Positions 31,310 through 43,600 of a stretch of 64,000 nt of DNA are shown here, piece by piece. Made by a program: the position numbers and the translations under genes. Positions within the stretch are counted from its first letter, which is position 1, and every line of letters begins with the position of its first letter. Source of the DNA: Ornithodoros turicata (lineage: Eukaryota; Arthropoda; Arachnida; Ixodida; Argasidae); contig NC_088201.1 of the NCBI RefSeq assembly GCF_037126465.1, positions 80,132,273 through 80,196,272 on the forward strand, given 5' to 3'. The notes beneath the pieces were generated by a model. It searched no databases. It had not been told where the DNA came from and saw only the letters and a list, made by a program, of their open reading frames with translations.

Positions 31310-33893
31310 CCCTCTCTCGAACCCTCACGCGAACGAAATATGTCAGAACACCTAACTTAAGTGACCCTCGTGCCGGACTCTCACGCGAACGAAATATGTC
31401 AGAACACTTACCCTAACTGACCCTCGTGCGGGACTCTCACGCGAAAGAAATATGTCAGAACACCTACCCTAACTGACCCTCGTGCCGGACTCTCACGCCA
31501 AAGAAATATGTCAGAACACCTAACCTAACTGACCCTCGTGCCGGACTCTCACGCGAACGAAATATGTCAGAACACCTACCCTAAGTCCCTAACTGACCCT
31601 CGTGCGGGACTCTCACGCGAACAAAATATGTCAGAACACCTAACCTAACTGACCCTCGTGCCGGACTCTCACGCGAACGAAATATGTCAGAACACCTACC
31701 CTAACTGACCCTCGTGCCGGACTCACACGCGAACGAACTATGTCAGAACACCTAACCTAACTGACCCTCGTGCCGGACTCTCATGCGAACCAAATATGTT
31801 AGAACACCTACCCTAACTGACCCTCGTGCCGGACTCTCACGCGAACGAACTATGTCGGAACACCTAACCTAACTGACCCTCGTGCCGGACTCTCACGCGA
31901 ACGAAATATGTCAGAACACCTACCCTAACTAACCCTCGTGCCGGACTCTCACGCGAACGAAATATGTCAGAACACTTACCCTAATTGACCCTCGTGCCGG
32001 ACTCACGCGAACGAAATATGTCAGAACACCTACCCTAACTCACCCTCGTGCCGGACTCTCACGCGAAGAAATATGTCAGAACACCTAACCTAACTGACCC
32101 TCGTGACGGACTCTCACGCGAACGAAATATGTCAGAACACCTACCCTAACTAACCCTCGTGCCGGACTCTCACGCGAACGAAATATGTCAGAACACTTAC
32201 CCTAATTGACCCTCGTGCCGGACTCTCACGCGAACGAAATATGTCAGAACACATACCCTAACTCACCCTCGTGCCGGACTCTCACGCGAAGAAATATGTC
32301 AGAACACCTACCCTAACTCACCCTCGTGCCGGACTCTCACGCGAAAGAACTATGTCAGAACACCTAACCTAACTGATCCTCGTGCCGGACTCTCACGCGA
32401 ACGAAATATGTCAGAACACCTACCCTAACTGACCCTCGTGCCGGACTCTCACGCGAAAGAAATATGACAGAACACCTAACCTAACTGACCCTCGTGCCGG
32501 ACTCTCACGCGAACGAAATATGTCAGAACACTTACCCTAGTTGACCCTCGTGCCGGACTCACGCGAACGAAATATGTCAGAACACCTACCCTAAGTCAAC
32601 CTCGTGCCGGACTCTCACGCGAAAGAACTATGTCAGAACACCTAACCTAACTGATCCTCGTGACAGACTCACGCGAACGAACTATGTCAAAACACCTACC
32701 CTAACTGACCCTCGTGCTGGACTCTCACGCGAAAGAAATATGTCAGAACACCTACCCTAATTGACCCGCGTGCCTGACTCTCACGCGAAGAAATATGTCA
32801 GAACACCTAACCTAACTGACCCTCGTGCCGGACTCTCACGCGAACGAAATATGTCAGAACACCTAACCTAACTGACCCTCGTGCCGGACTCTCACGCGAA
32901 CGAAATATGTCAGAACACCTACCCTAACTAACCCTCGTGCCGGACTCTCACGCGAACGAAATATGTCAGAACACTTACCCTAATTGACCCTCGTGCCGGA
33001 CTCACGCGAACGAAATATGTCAGAACACCTACCCTAACTCACCCTCGTGCCGGACTCTCACGCGAAGAAATATGTCAGAACACCTAACCTAACTGACCCT
33101 CGTGACGGACTCTCACGCGAACGAAATATGTCAGAACACCTACCCTAACTAACCCTCGTGCCGGACTCTCACGCGAACGAAATATGTCAGAACACTTACC
33201 CTAATTGACCCTCGTGCCGGACTCTCACGCGAACGAAATATGTCAGAACACATACCCTAACTCACCCTCGTGCCGGACTCTCACGCGAAGAAATATGTCA
33301 GAACACCTACCCTAACTCACCCTCGTGCCGGACTCTCACGCGAAAGAACTATGTCAGAACACCTAACCTAACTGATCCTCGTGCCGGACTCTCACGCGAA
33401 CGAAATATGTCAGAACACCTACCCTAACTGACCCTCGTGCCGGACTCTCACGCGAAAGAAATATGACAGAACACCTAACCTAACTGACCCTCGTGCCGGA
33501 CTCTCACGCGAACGAAATATGTCAGAACACTTACCCTAGTTGACCCTCGTGCCGGACTCACGCGAACGAAATATGTCAGAACACCTACCCTAAGTCAACC
33601 TCGTGCCGGACTCTCACGCGAAAGAACTATGTCAGAACACCTAACCTAACTGATCCTCGTGACAGACTCACGCGAACGAACTATGTCAAAACACCTACCC
33701 TAACTGACCCTCGTGCTGGACTCTCACGCGAAAGAAATATGTCAGAACACCTACCCTAATTGACCCGCGTGCCTGACTCTCACGCGAAGAAATATGTCAG
33801 AACACCTAACCTAACTGACCCTCGTGCCGGACTCTCACGCGAACGAAATATGTCAGAACACCTAACCTAACTGACCCTCGTGCCGGGCTCTCA
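31310..33893 (+). repeat. 56-bp satellite array, about 46 copies
   Basis: The monomer runs from GACCCTCGTGCCGGACTC through ACGCGAACGAAATATG and TCAGAACACC to CTAACCTAACT. Monomers differ by a few substitutions and 1-4-bp deletions (for example CGAAGAAA for CGAACGAAA). Each monomer ends in CCTAACCTAAC or CCTACCCTAAC, i.e. about two units of the arthropod telomere repeat. Confidence 0.95.
31862..33890 (+). repeat. 999-bp higher-order duplication in the satellite
   Basis: Rare variants recur with a constant 999-bp offset: CGTGACGGACTC near 32102 and 33101, GTGACAGACTCACG near 32660 and 33659, and TTGACCCGCGTGCC at 32761 and 33760. The block from about 31862 to 32860 is followed directly by its copy. 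Confidence 0.88.
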
Positions 33894-34246
33894 GCGCGCC
33901 CGCCACAACAATCGTGCCCAAATGTGTGTGAGTACACGTGTGAAGTCCAGACCCATTACACGAAATAAGCATCATCACATATAAAAAAGTGATAGTTCTC
34001 ACATGACAACACCATGATATCCCAAACCCAATGAGAAAAAAAAGTGACACGAAAATTCAGCTGTCCAGTCTCGTGAAATATGTTCGCGTACATGCCCGAC
34101 CATGACCGGCGTTGTCAAGCCCGTACCCGGTTCGGGCACAGTGGCTGAAACCCGAGCAAGGCCCAGGCCCGCATAAAATATGCAAAGGCCAGGCTCGGGC
34201 TTTCGGGTAAGCCCGGGCCCGTGCAGTGCTCTAAGCCTCGCCGCCC

Positions 34247-34420
34247 TCGGTGGCTCAGTTGGTAGCGTGCCCGCCTGCTGATGCCAAGATAGCGGGTTCA
34301 AACCCGCCCGAGGACGGTTGCAACCTCGCGGAAGGATGCAAGTTGCTCAGACACGCCGTCTTCCACCAGGAACGTTAAATGTGGTGCGCCGTGTGTTGAG
34401 ATTTCGACGCATGTTTTAGA
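34247..34420 (+). mobile_element. tRNA-derived SINE
   Basis: Pol III promoter boxes are present: an A-box-like TGGCTCAGTTGGTAGC (about 34251) and a B box GGTTCAAACCC (about 34294). A conserved body follows (GAGGACGGTTGCAACC, then GTTGCTCAGACACGCC). This resembles tRNA-derived SINEs known from hard ticks. Confidence 0.75.
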
Positions 34421-36287
34421 ACCCTCAGGTGGGCAAAATTAATCCACAGACGCGACTACTGTGCCGTCGATCGTGATCGCAGTTGTGTGACGACGTAAAT
34501 CCACAAATTAATATTCGTGTAGCTTCATGAAGTTCTGTGCTGTGAATCGAGCTGACCTCGCCTTTCGCATATTTGATCGGTATTGACCTCTTTCATGAAG
34601 GCTACGTCGCTTTTTGGAACACCCGCAAAATCATTGGCGTCACGATCACGCGAGTTGGTACGGACGGTAGATGAGAATTCCAAGCACGGGGGGACGGTTT
34701 GCACAGAATTGGGGGTCATTATTGCATTTACGTCGTAACAGCTGTACGTATCATTACTGATATGTTTGTAAAGCTGAAATTGCGAGGTCCCCCTTGGAGG
34801 GGGTGCATAGGTAAAAAAGTTAGGGGGTGTCGCCAAATATTTGGTGAGGGGGGTGTTCGGGGGTGTAGGGTGTCTGGCTAAATCACTGTGGTAGATAATA
34901 TATCTGCCTTTATGAACTACTAAAATTTCAGCGTCCACAGTGAAGGAATTAACAATCAGAAATATTCACAGAGTTGATACGGATTTGTGCTTGTATATCA
35001 ATACCGCATACGGCATTAACGCGCGCGGCTTAATATAGGTTCACAGGGTTACATCGATTGGTAATGAAGCCATTTTTACATATTTACTGAGACAAGTGGG
35101 CGTTCTCAGACGTCCCCTGTGAGAGGAGAATGCTAATGCTGAGCGTGGATGGCCTCAGAAACGGAGTAAAGTGGAGTCTTTGTCTGAAGTTAACCAAAAA
35201 TGCCGTACGCTACCACAGCGAACCAACAAGAAATTTAGATTGAAACAGAAGCTGGTGCTGTGTTCGTCTGTTTATGTCCCAGCCTCAGAACGCTTACTTT
35301 CCATCGTTCCAGCGTCAAGTCGGAAGCCACCGATATTTCCAACAAATACTGTTTCTAATGGGTAGAAGAAGAAATAGAGCAGTCTCGACAGGAATTATGA
35401 GCGATTCCTGATCCGGCACTTCTGCTTCAATCTACATTCACTGGATCGTTGGATTTTCTAATGGTCAATTTAGTTTTCCATCATCGCTCTGGCCTTTGCT
35501 GATCCAAAAATGTATTCCACGCATTACGATTTTCTCAGCTGTTACCGAAGCACCCCCGTCTTCCTTTCTGTTCTATTTTATCGTTTAGGACGCAACAACC
35601 ATCAAATTGTTCAGACAGTTGATGGGATGAGGAAGGAGATGAGCATACCTCCCATCCATTTGATTGCTATAGTCATTCGGTTTAAATACCGCGTCTTCCT
35701 CATTTGTTCCATTAAGTGTCAAGAAAAATACAAAGCCCACGTTAGACCTGCATTAGCAGGGTGTCGCACGGAGCAACAACTTTTATTTCACCACACTCTA
35801 CATTTCTTTTGTGGATTCATTGGCGCATTTTCTTCGCATTTAAACGCTCTGGAAAATTCGGGCATATTGCTCATAGGAACGATGATCCTGAAAAAGAAGG
35901 CACACATCCTGCGGTTATCGAACTCCCCAAGCAGACAATATATGACGAATATATAGAGATATCGGAGATGTATAGCGAGATATCAGATAGACAATTGTAA
36001 GCGACTTGTAACCGTCACTAATGACGACCTGTGCTCCGGAAATTCACCTGTATTTCGGAGGGGAGTGTGTGTCGTACTGAATCATTTGTCGCAGTGCTTG
36101 CTCGCGTATGTTGGTACACCATACCTGAAAGATAATACTTCACCTTTAATGCTGCGCAGCTATTTCACTACTATGTCACTACTACTAAAGCGTCACACTT
36201 CCCTGCACTATGCTAAAGAAGCCCAATCAAGGTAGGTCGAAACGGCCGTCCGCAGCGAGGATACGGACACGCTTGATAAACACAAAC
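34421..36287. other. No supported gene; one shared repeat block
   Basis: The stretch 34745-34890 shares blocks (GGGGGTGCA, TTTGGTG, GGGGTGTAGG, CTGGATAAATCACTG-like words) with 45990-46165, so it is a dispersed repeat. Open frames at 34525-34938 (minus) and 35510-36000 (plus) show no recognisable domain. Confidence 0.4.
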
Positions 36288-36529
36288 AACAACAACTTTA
36301 TTTCAGGATAATGGGTGGGAAGTTTCATCGCCGGGGGCGATACTCTACCCCATTGCAGGAGGGGAAGCAGGGAATGAAGGAATGGGTCCCGTTACAATGC
36401 GAATCGAAGCCCTGTGACGTCCACAAAGGCGAAGAGAGCCTTGAGGACAGAGCGTTGGTGCTGGATGCGGCCAGGGGCCAAGCAATTTGGTGAGGGAGAG
36501 GGGACGGGAGTCCAGCTCGTGGAGGGAGG
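36288..36529 (-). mobile_element. 5'-truncated non-LTR retrotransposon 3' end
   Basis: The minus-strand end AATAAAGTTGTTGTTG, preceded by the GAAACTTCCC and ACCCCATTGCAGG words, matches the 3' end of the copy at 52831-53213 (ATGGGGTAGAGTATC, GATGAAACTCCCC). Only the 3' UTR remains. Confidence 0.75.
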
Positions 36530-37240
36530 CGAATAAGAACGTTCAGTACTGTAATACCGCTGTTATACTCTTGTTACACGGGCAGTCTTCGACGACTGTT
36601 GAATCCAACTGCCTTGAAAAACGCGCGCAGCGCCATCAAGCGTGTAATGTGTCAACTTCTAAAAGGGTATTGAATCGAATGCTGCTTGACAGGTTGACAC
36701 GATAAGCTCTTGCTGGCGCTACGTGCGTTTTTCAACGCAGTTGGTGTCAACGGTCGTTGAAGGCTGCCCATGTAACGGGGGTATTACACGGGCAGCCTTC
36801 GACGGCCGTTGAAACCAACTGCCTTGAAAAACGCGCGTAGCACCATCAAGCGTGTAATGTGTCAACTTCTAAAAGGGTATTGAATCGAATGCTGCTTGAC
36901 AGGTTGACACGATAAGCTCTTGCTGGCGCTACGTGCGTTTTTCAATGCAGTTGGTGTCAACGGTCGTTGAACGCTGCCCATGTAACGGGGGTATTACACG
37001 GGCAGCCTTCGACGACCGTTGAAACCAACTGCCATGAAAAACGCACGTAGCGCAGGCAGGAGCCTACCGTGTCAACCTGTCAATCAGCATTCGATTCAGT
37101 GCCCCATTTAGAAGTTCCCACATTACACGCTTGATGGCGCTACGCGCGTTTTTCAAGGGAGTTGGTTTCAACTGTCGTTGAAGGCTGCCCGTGTAACAAG
37201 ACTGTAACAGCGGTATTACACTACTGAACGTTCTTATTCG
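36530..37240. repeat. Three-unit palindromic MITE array between outer inverted repeats
   Basis: Outer arms CGAATAAGAACGTTCAGTA (36530) and its inverse (ending 37240) enclose units that start TTACACGGGCAG at 36574, 36784 and 36994 (exact 210-bp spacing). Each unit is itself palindromic, with GTTGAAACCAACTGCC..TTGAAAAACGCGCG and its inverse at the two ends. Units 1 and 2 have the same middle orientation; the middle of unit 3 is inverted. Confidence 0.82.
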
Positions 37241-37262
37241 TTCGGAATTTCAGATGTCTCTA

Positions 37263-37484
37263 ATTGAGTAGCAGTTCAGCCATGGTGGTGTGTGAGGCAG
37301 CAATACTCGCGCTGTTCTTTAGAACCTGCGGGACGTGTTTCCCGCCGAACAAAACAGCGACCTTGAGTAAGGCCGACGGCTGTGTAGGCATGTTCGGTGG
37401 AGTCCTGTGAACTTCTATCCTAAGCACAACCTTTCGCTTTGTTGCGCTGGGACAGACGCCCAATACGTACGTGCGCGTGCTCAC
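37263..37484 (-). other. Possible last exon of the M13 peptidase, unresolved
   Basis: An open stretch in the same frame as exon 9, but after an in-frame TAA. It contains KVVLRIEVHRTPPNM, which resembles the Asp-x-His-x-Pro region that carries a catalytic histidine in M13 enzymes. The usual C-terminal Cys-x-Val-Trp is not seen, and no AG acceptor lies at the expected place, so this may be a decayed or alternative end. Confidence 0.3.
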
Positions 37485-37514
37485 TTATAAGCTATCTTCT
37501 TCAATCATACTTAC

Positions 37515-37619
37515 CACGGCGTTTGAGATGAAAAGCATTTGGTTATTACTGATATGTTCGAGGCCAGGAAGAGCTAAATCTGGATATTGTGTGCTGTTTT
37601 TGGCGAGAGTTTTATAGGC
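37515..37619 (-). CDS. M13 peptidase exon 9
   Basis: 105 nt; acceptor CTTCAG, donor GTAAGT. Encodes AYKTLAKNSTQYPD and LALPGLEHISNNQMLFIS, the family's LPGL..NQLFFI block. Separated from exon 8 by an 82-nt intron. Confidence 0.93.
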
Positions 37620-40600
37620 CTGAAGAGAGAAATAGAAGTGAATACAAACAGTTATCATCTTGACCTCCTCGTACAGCCTTATTTAATGAAAAATATCTTA
37701 CAAGATATGCTCCAAGTAGTCCACCATTATCTGCAATGTTTTCTCCTTGACTGTTAATGCCGTTTAGCTGGAATTAAAAAAAAGTGTTTACACGCAAGCT
37801 TGACATCAGAATACTCAAGATGTCGCCAAGCGTTGCTTCCGAAGGTTGCGTGACGCCCCCGCGTCAACGAACCTTATTTCTATTATCGATGTGGAACAGC
37901 ATGCTGTGAGGTGACACAGACCCGTTATGTGCAGGTACATAACGCCGATGCGTTTCATGGTTTTGGCAAAAGGAGCTATGATGTGTTATGGATAAATTGA
38001 GAGCATATCTGAACCTCTCATTTTTGCTTAATGATATTAATATGAAACATCAGAAAAAAAGAATAGTGGCAATTTAGCAGTAAATACGAGAGAAATGCGT
38101 TAGCATTAAGCGCCTTTTCCGGTCTACACTTGGCTTCGGCCCTTCCGGGTATCCACTTCCGGTCTAACATGGACTTCCGGTTGTCCACTTCCCGTCTATA
38201 CTTGACTTCCGGTATACACTTCCGGTTCTCCACTTCCGGTCTAACCTGACTTTAGGTTGTCCACCTCCTGTCTGTACTTGAATTCCGGTTCAACACTTTC
38301 AATCCCTATATGCAAGTCCACGTGATTAACCTTTAAATAGCCTGAATTACTTTCAATTACACCCTTTAGTTACCGAAGGTAGCCGGAGGTTGCCTCAGGT
38401 AATCTTGAATTTCATTTAATTCCATTTAATGACATTTACTTGCCTTAATTACTCTCAATTTCATTTTAAGTGGCATTAATTACGTTCAGTTACTCCGGTT
38501 ACCTGCGTTTACCTTTGGTAATCTTTAATTTCAATTAATATTTCTCTTAATTACATATATCTTACATTCACTACCTTGAAACTCATCTTTATTGCTTTAT
38601 TTACCTTAAATTATCTCTAATTACCATTAATTGCTCTTACCTCTTACTCTTAATTACCTTCAACTTCTTCAATATGAAATTATTTACCTCCAGTTACATT
38701 TACCCTGTTATATGCCCTTACATGTCCATTTATACCTCTGCGTGAGGCTTCACCATCTTATACACAGACATACAGACACACACACATACTCACACACACA
38801 GGTTTTTTTCATTTTGACACTCCTAATGCTAACGCATTAATAAAGCACCTCGCAGTACTGTCTTGCTTCCCGAACCTGTACGCCGTGCTTGTTTTGAGCG
38901 CACATGAAAATGCGTTCTGGGAAACTTAGCGAGTATCTTTCGTCTCCTGCGGTTGCCAGACGATAGATAGTGTTCGCACTCCTAGTACTCCACCGTGCGG
39001 GAGGAATGTTGCAGTGATGCTTTAATGCGTTAGCATTAGAAGCCCCGTTTTCAAGAAAAGCCAGCGGCGTAGCGGGGTGACTGTGGTGTCCGTGTACAGC
39101 GCGGCACGTGACGGACCATAGCGAATGGGGCTGCGCTCCACAAGCTGATTCGCTCTTCTCCGTCACGTGGAAGCGCGGAGCTCGTCAGCTGGGCCTCGTA
39201 TCTGGACATGTTGCGACGTGTCTCGTGCGTTCTCTGAGAGTTTCGCGATCGTCTGGGTTTGTGCCCCATGTCGTGTGGCAGTTTAAACTGTAACGTTCTC
39301 CAATGGATCCCCGATCTTCTACACCAAAGTTAGAAAATCGTGACCGTCTGTCGGATGGATGTGTGAACCCTCGAGTGGAGATATAGGGTGTTAGATATGA
39401 GAAGAGGCGTAGATAGTAGATTTAGATAGTAGGTACAGTAGTAGCTAGTTTGTAGATATAGTGATAGTGATAATTAGTGGTTAGTGGCAATTAGTGAATA
39501 ATGACGAGTAGTGATGATAGTGATTGCTGATCTAATGCCAACGCATTTCCGCCGCATTATTACATTAATTGTCTTTCAATTTTTTCGAAAGGAAGTATGC
39601 TAATCGTCACGAGGATTCCTCGAACCCATCGTTCGAAGACGAATTGTTTGCGGCTCGCGGTGCCTTATAACAGACAACACTCAAGCCCAGCACAATGAGC
39701 GTGTTCTTTCTCCAATATCTTACTCCAAGTCTTCTATTTGGGAGAGCCAGATACTGCACTGTTTATGATTGTTTATTAGAGAGCACAGAACATTTCAAAT
39801 GGGATTTGTGGAGCAAACTTCGAGGCTGTAGGGAATAGTTATCGCACTATGGCACAATGATAAGAGTTCTGGCAACATTCACTTTCCTTAAACTCTACAC
39901 AGTAAATTTTATTTACACCTTTGTGCGTGTAAAAGATAGATTGATCATAATTGTTGTAAGGTGCCAACGAGGAGGACGAGAGGGTGAGGTCACGAGGAAG
40001 AAAGAAGAGGACACAGTTTTTGGACTATTGGGTTCCTTCGAGAAGGAACGTTACAATTGGCGCAGCCGACAGTTCTAATCCAGAATCTGAAATGTGGGTA
40101 GACATTCTTTTAGAGAGCTTGCCGGAGGGGCCTCGAGCACGGTGCTGCAACGTCGGCGAGGAGGTCTTCGACCTCAGCAACCACCCAGACCAGCCGACTC
40201 TCCTCCAGTACGTGGCAGACAAACTCAACACTGACGTCGAGTCTGCTGCAAACAAAGGGACTGTGAAGCTGAACATGAAGGTGGACGATTTTGATAGGCT
40301 CATCCGCAACCCTCCGCAGCAAGTTCCCACTCTTGCCGACCCACACGCTTCCCCCGATGCCACCACCATCTTCGCGCTGTTCGAACGTCAGCAGCGAGTG
40401 TTTCTGGACGCTCTCCGAAATATGGCTCTTGGTGCAAACACTCTCCGGTCTCAAGCGTCTCCAAGTCACTTTGACGGTACCGGAAACGCCACGACGTGGT
40501 TAGCACATTATGAACACGCCTGCGAACGAAATGTCTGGTCGACGGACGACCTCAAGGTCGATAACCTTCGCCCCCTTTTAGAAGGGTGCGCCTAGAAGTG

Positions 40601-43600
40601 GTATGAGCTACGTTTTCTCCATCATAAGAAATCGTCATGGCACACTTGGAGGGAAAGCTTCCTCGCATCTTTTGGTACAGACCACTTCGCGAGATGGGAC
40701 GACGCCATTTCGTACAAGTACACTACGGGACCCTACGCCGAATACCACTTCGAGAAATTGCGACTCCTTCAGTTGGCAGAACCCAGTCTCCCCGATCCGT
40801 CAGTGGTTGCGCTCCTCCTTCACGGTCTTCCAAGAAATGTACAGCACATGGTAAAGATCACGGGAGCAAACCATCCCGAGGCTCTTTTGCAATGCCTGCG
40901 AGACATCGGAGCTAACGAAGCTGGCCAAGATTTAGCTCCGCAGCTACCACGCCAACAGTACGGTTTCACCAACAATCAAACAACGCGGGGAAGGCAGAGG
41001 CCGAGCGGGCCCGACCACAGAACGGCAGCTGCAGTAGACGGCCATGTTGGCAATGAGGCGGAAAAAAACTAATAAAAGAGGGTGTTGGTTTCCACCTGAA
41101 GACACAATGCGAAACTGTTTATCTCACTACAACGAAGTTAATTTACGTTGACGTCCTCCTAAACGGTGCACCGGCTCGTGCACTGGTCGATAGCGGTTCC
41201 TCCATCACCTTTGTTAACCGTTACCTGCTCCAGCCACACTTAATATCCTCCGGCCGACCAATAAACGTCAAGGGCTTTGACGGTGCCTCGAAAACCTTCA
41301 ACACATGGGCTGTTGTCTCTATAACGGTCTCCGGCCACACCATCACGACCCACGCCCTAGTCATTCACGACGTGGACTACGACGTTTTGCTATCACGCCC
41401 AGACATGAAGCGCCTCAAACTGAATATCTACTGGGACGACACCATTTCAGTTGCGGACGGTTGTCTCGAACGTGATGTTGAAGCTACGTCCAAGCCGTGC
41501 CGCGAAACCAATATCACGACCATCAACGATGTCGTGAGGCACTACCCGAATTTAGTACCTGCGTCTGGCTACCCCACTCCCACTTCTTCGATTGAGGTCC
41601 CCTTCAGTCTTCGCGATACTACGGTAGTCCGTAGGAAGCCCTACAACGTATCTCGGGACAAGAAGTTATGGTTAAAAGGGGAATTGCAGTCCATGCTTGA
41701 CGCCGATATAATTCGCCCGTCAACGTCACCTTTCGCTTCGCCCATCACGATAGCGCCTAAGGCTGACGGCACGTTTTGCCTCTGTACAGACTACAGACTA
41801 ATCAACAGGCAGACGGACATTTACTCGTTCCCCATGCCCAACATAGACGATATAATCAACGATACTGGAGGTAGCACCACCTTCTCATGTATAGACCTCT
41901 GCAAAGGTTTTTGGCAGATTCCGCTGACCGAGGATACAAAGAAGTACACTGCCTTTGTAACACCTTTCGAATTATACGAATACAATCGGCTACCATTCCG
42001 ATGGAAGAATTCGTCTGCCTGGTTCCAAAAGATGATGACGACCGTGCTCCAACCATTCATTGGCAAATTCGTCCACGTGTACATAGACGACGTCCTCATC
42101 TACTCACGGTCACAGCAGGAACATCTGGAACACCTCCACCTTGTTCTGCAAGCATTAAGTCGAGCGAACCTCCAGATAAACGTGAAATAGAGCGTCTGCT
42201 TCCAACGTAGTGTAGCATTCCTTGAACGGCTTATCGATGGCAAAACCAAGACCACCAAGGAGGAATCCGTACGCAAGATCAGGAACATGCGAAAGCCGCA
42301 CGATGTGCACTCGCTAAGAGTGTTTCTCGGCCTCGCAGGGCACTTTCCGTGCCTTCCTTCAGGGTTACGCTTCTCGAACGAAATCCCTCACGACCCTGTT
42401 GCAGAAACAAAAACCGTTCATATGGACCGAGGAGTGCGAGTCTGCATACCAAGACCTAGTTGAAGCAATATCCTCCAACCCGATTTTAGACCTACCCGAT
42501 TTCAGACTGCCCTTTGAGCTACACACGGATGCTTCCCATTTTGGCACCGGTGCCGTTCTCTACCAACGGGACATCAGCCGTCCATCCCCACAGCAGTTGA
42601 CGGTTATTGGATACTATTCGTACACCTTTAGCGCGGCCGAGCTCAACTACGCGACAACGGAAAAAGAGCTGCTGGCAGTCGTTAAAGCGACCAGATACTT
42701 TAGATCGTTCCTGGATGGGCGCACTTTCAAGCTCTACACCGACCATCAACCCGTTACCGACATTCTGCGAACTGCAAACCTTGTTGGACGACTTGCCAGA
42801 TGGGCTTGTGAGCTGCAACAGTTCGACATCCAAGTCTACTACAAGCCGGGCAAGACTATGGTCGACGCGGACGCACTGTCTCGTCTAGGGCTCGAGCACT
42901 TTTCCGCCGCGTCCATCTCCGACCCGCGCCTGTGGGAGGACACCCAAGAGATGGAACTGAGGGGCAACCGTTACCTTGTTCCCCCCACCCTCCGGCAAGA
43001 GGTTCTCTCCCTGTACCACGACAGTCCCGACTCTGGTGGACATGACGGCATTGCCAGGACCTACCACAAGCTCTGTCAACGCTTTACGTGGCCGAAAATG
43101 AAGACTGACGTCAAGGAATACATCTCCTCCTGCGACATGTGCCAAAAAATGAAGGCCAAGTACACCCCAAGAGCTGACCGGATGATCTTGCCAGAGCATT
43201 CATCCCGGCCATACGAAGTAATACATCTTGATTTTGCCGAGCTCAGGAAGAAATCCGACATCGTAAGGAAAACTCAAGCGTTCCTACTGGCCATCGATGA
43301 ACACACCCGCATAGTCAACACCCGCCCAGGGGGGGAAGACTCAGTCAGTGTCATCACGCTGCTGACAAGGGATATCTTCAAGAACACAAAGGTGATCGTT
43401 TGTGACAACGGCCCTGCGTTCACAAGCAAACGCCTCGCCGCATGGGCTCAAGAGAAGGGCATCCAGCTGAAGTTCACAGCCCCGTACCACCCCGCGGCAA
43501 ACGGCATGGCTAAACGCGCGATTCAGGACGTGAAGCAGTTCGTTCAGCTATATCCAGACTTCCCCGGAGGATGGAAGACCTGCCTGGAGGCGGCTACGCA

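Noticed and set aside
31310..33893. CRISPR array
   Set aside because: Regular repeats, but head-to-tail with no spacers and a eukaryotic context; it is a satellite.
34525..34938. 137-codon minus frame
   Set aside because: Overlaps a dispersed repeat block shared with 45990-46165 and has no recognisable domain.
35510..36000. Open plus-strand frames of 148 and 79 codons
   Set aside because: Two overlapping frames without motif; neither resembles a known gene.
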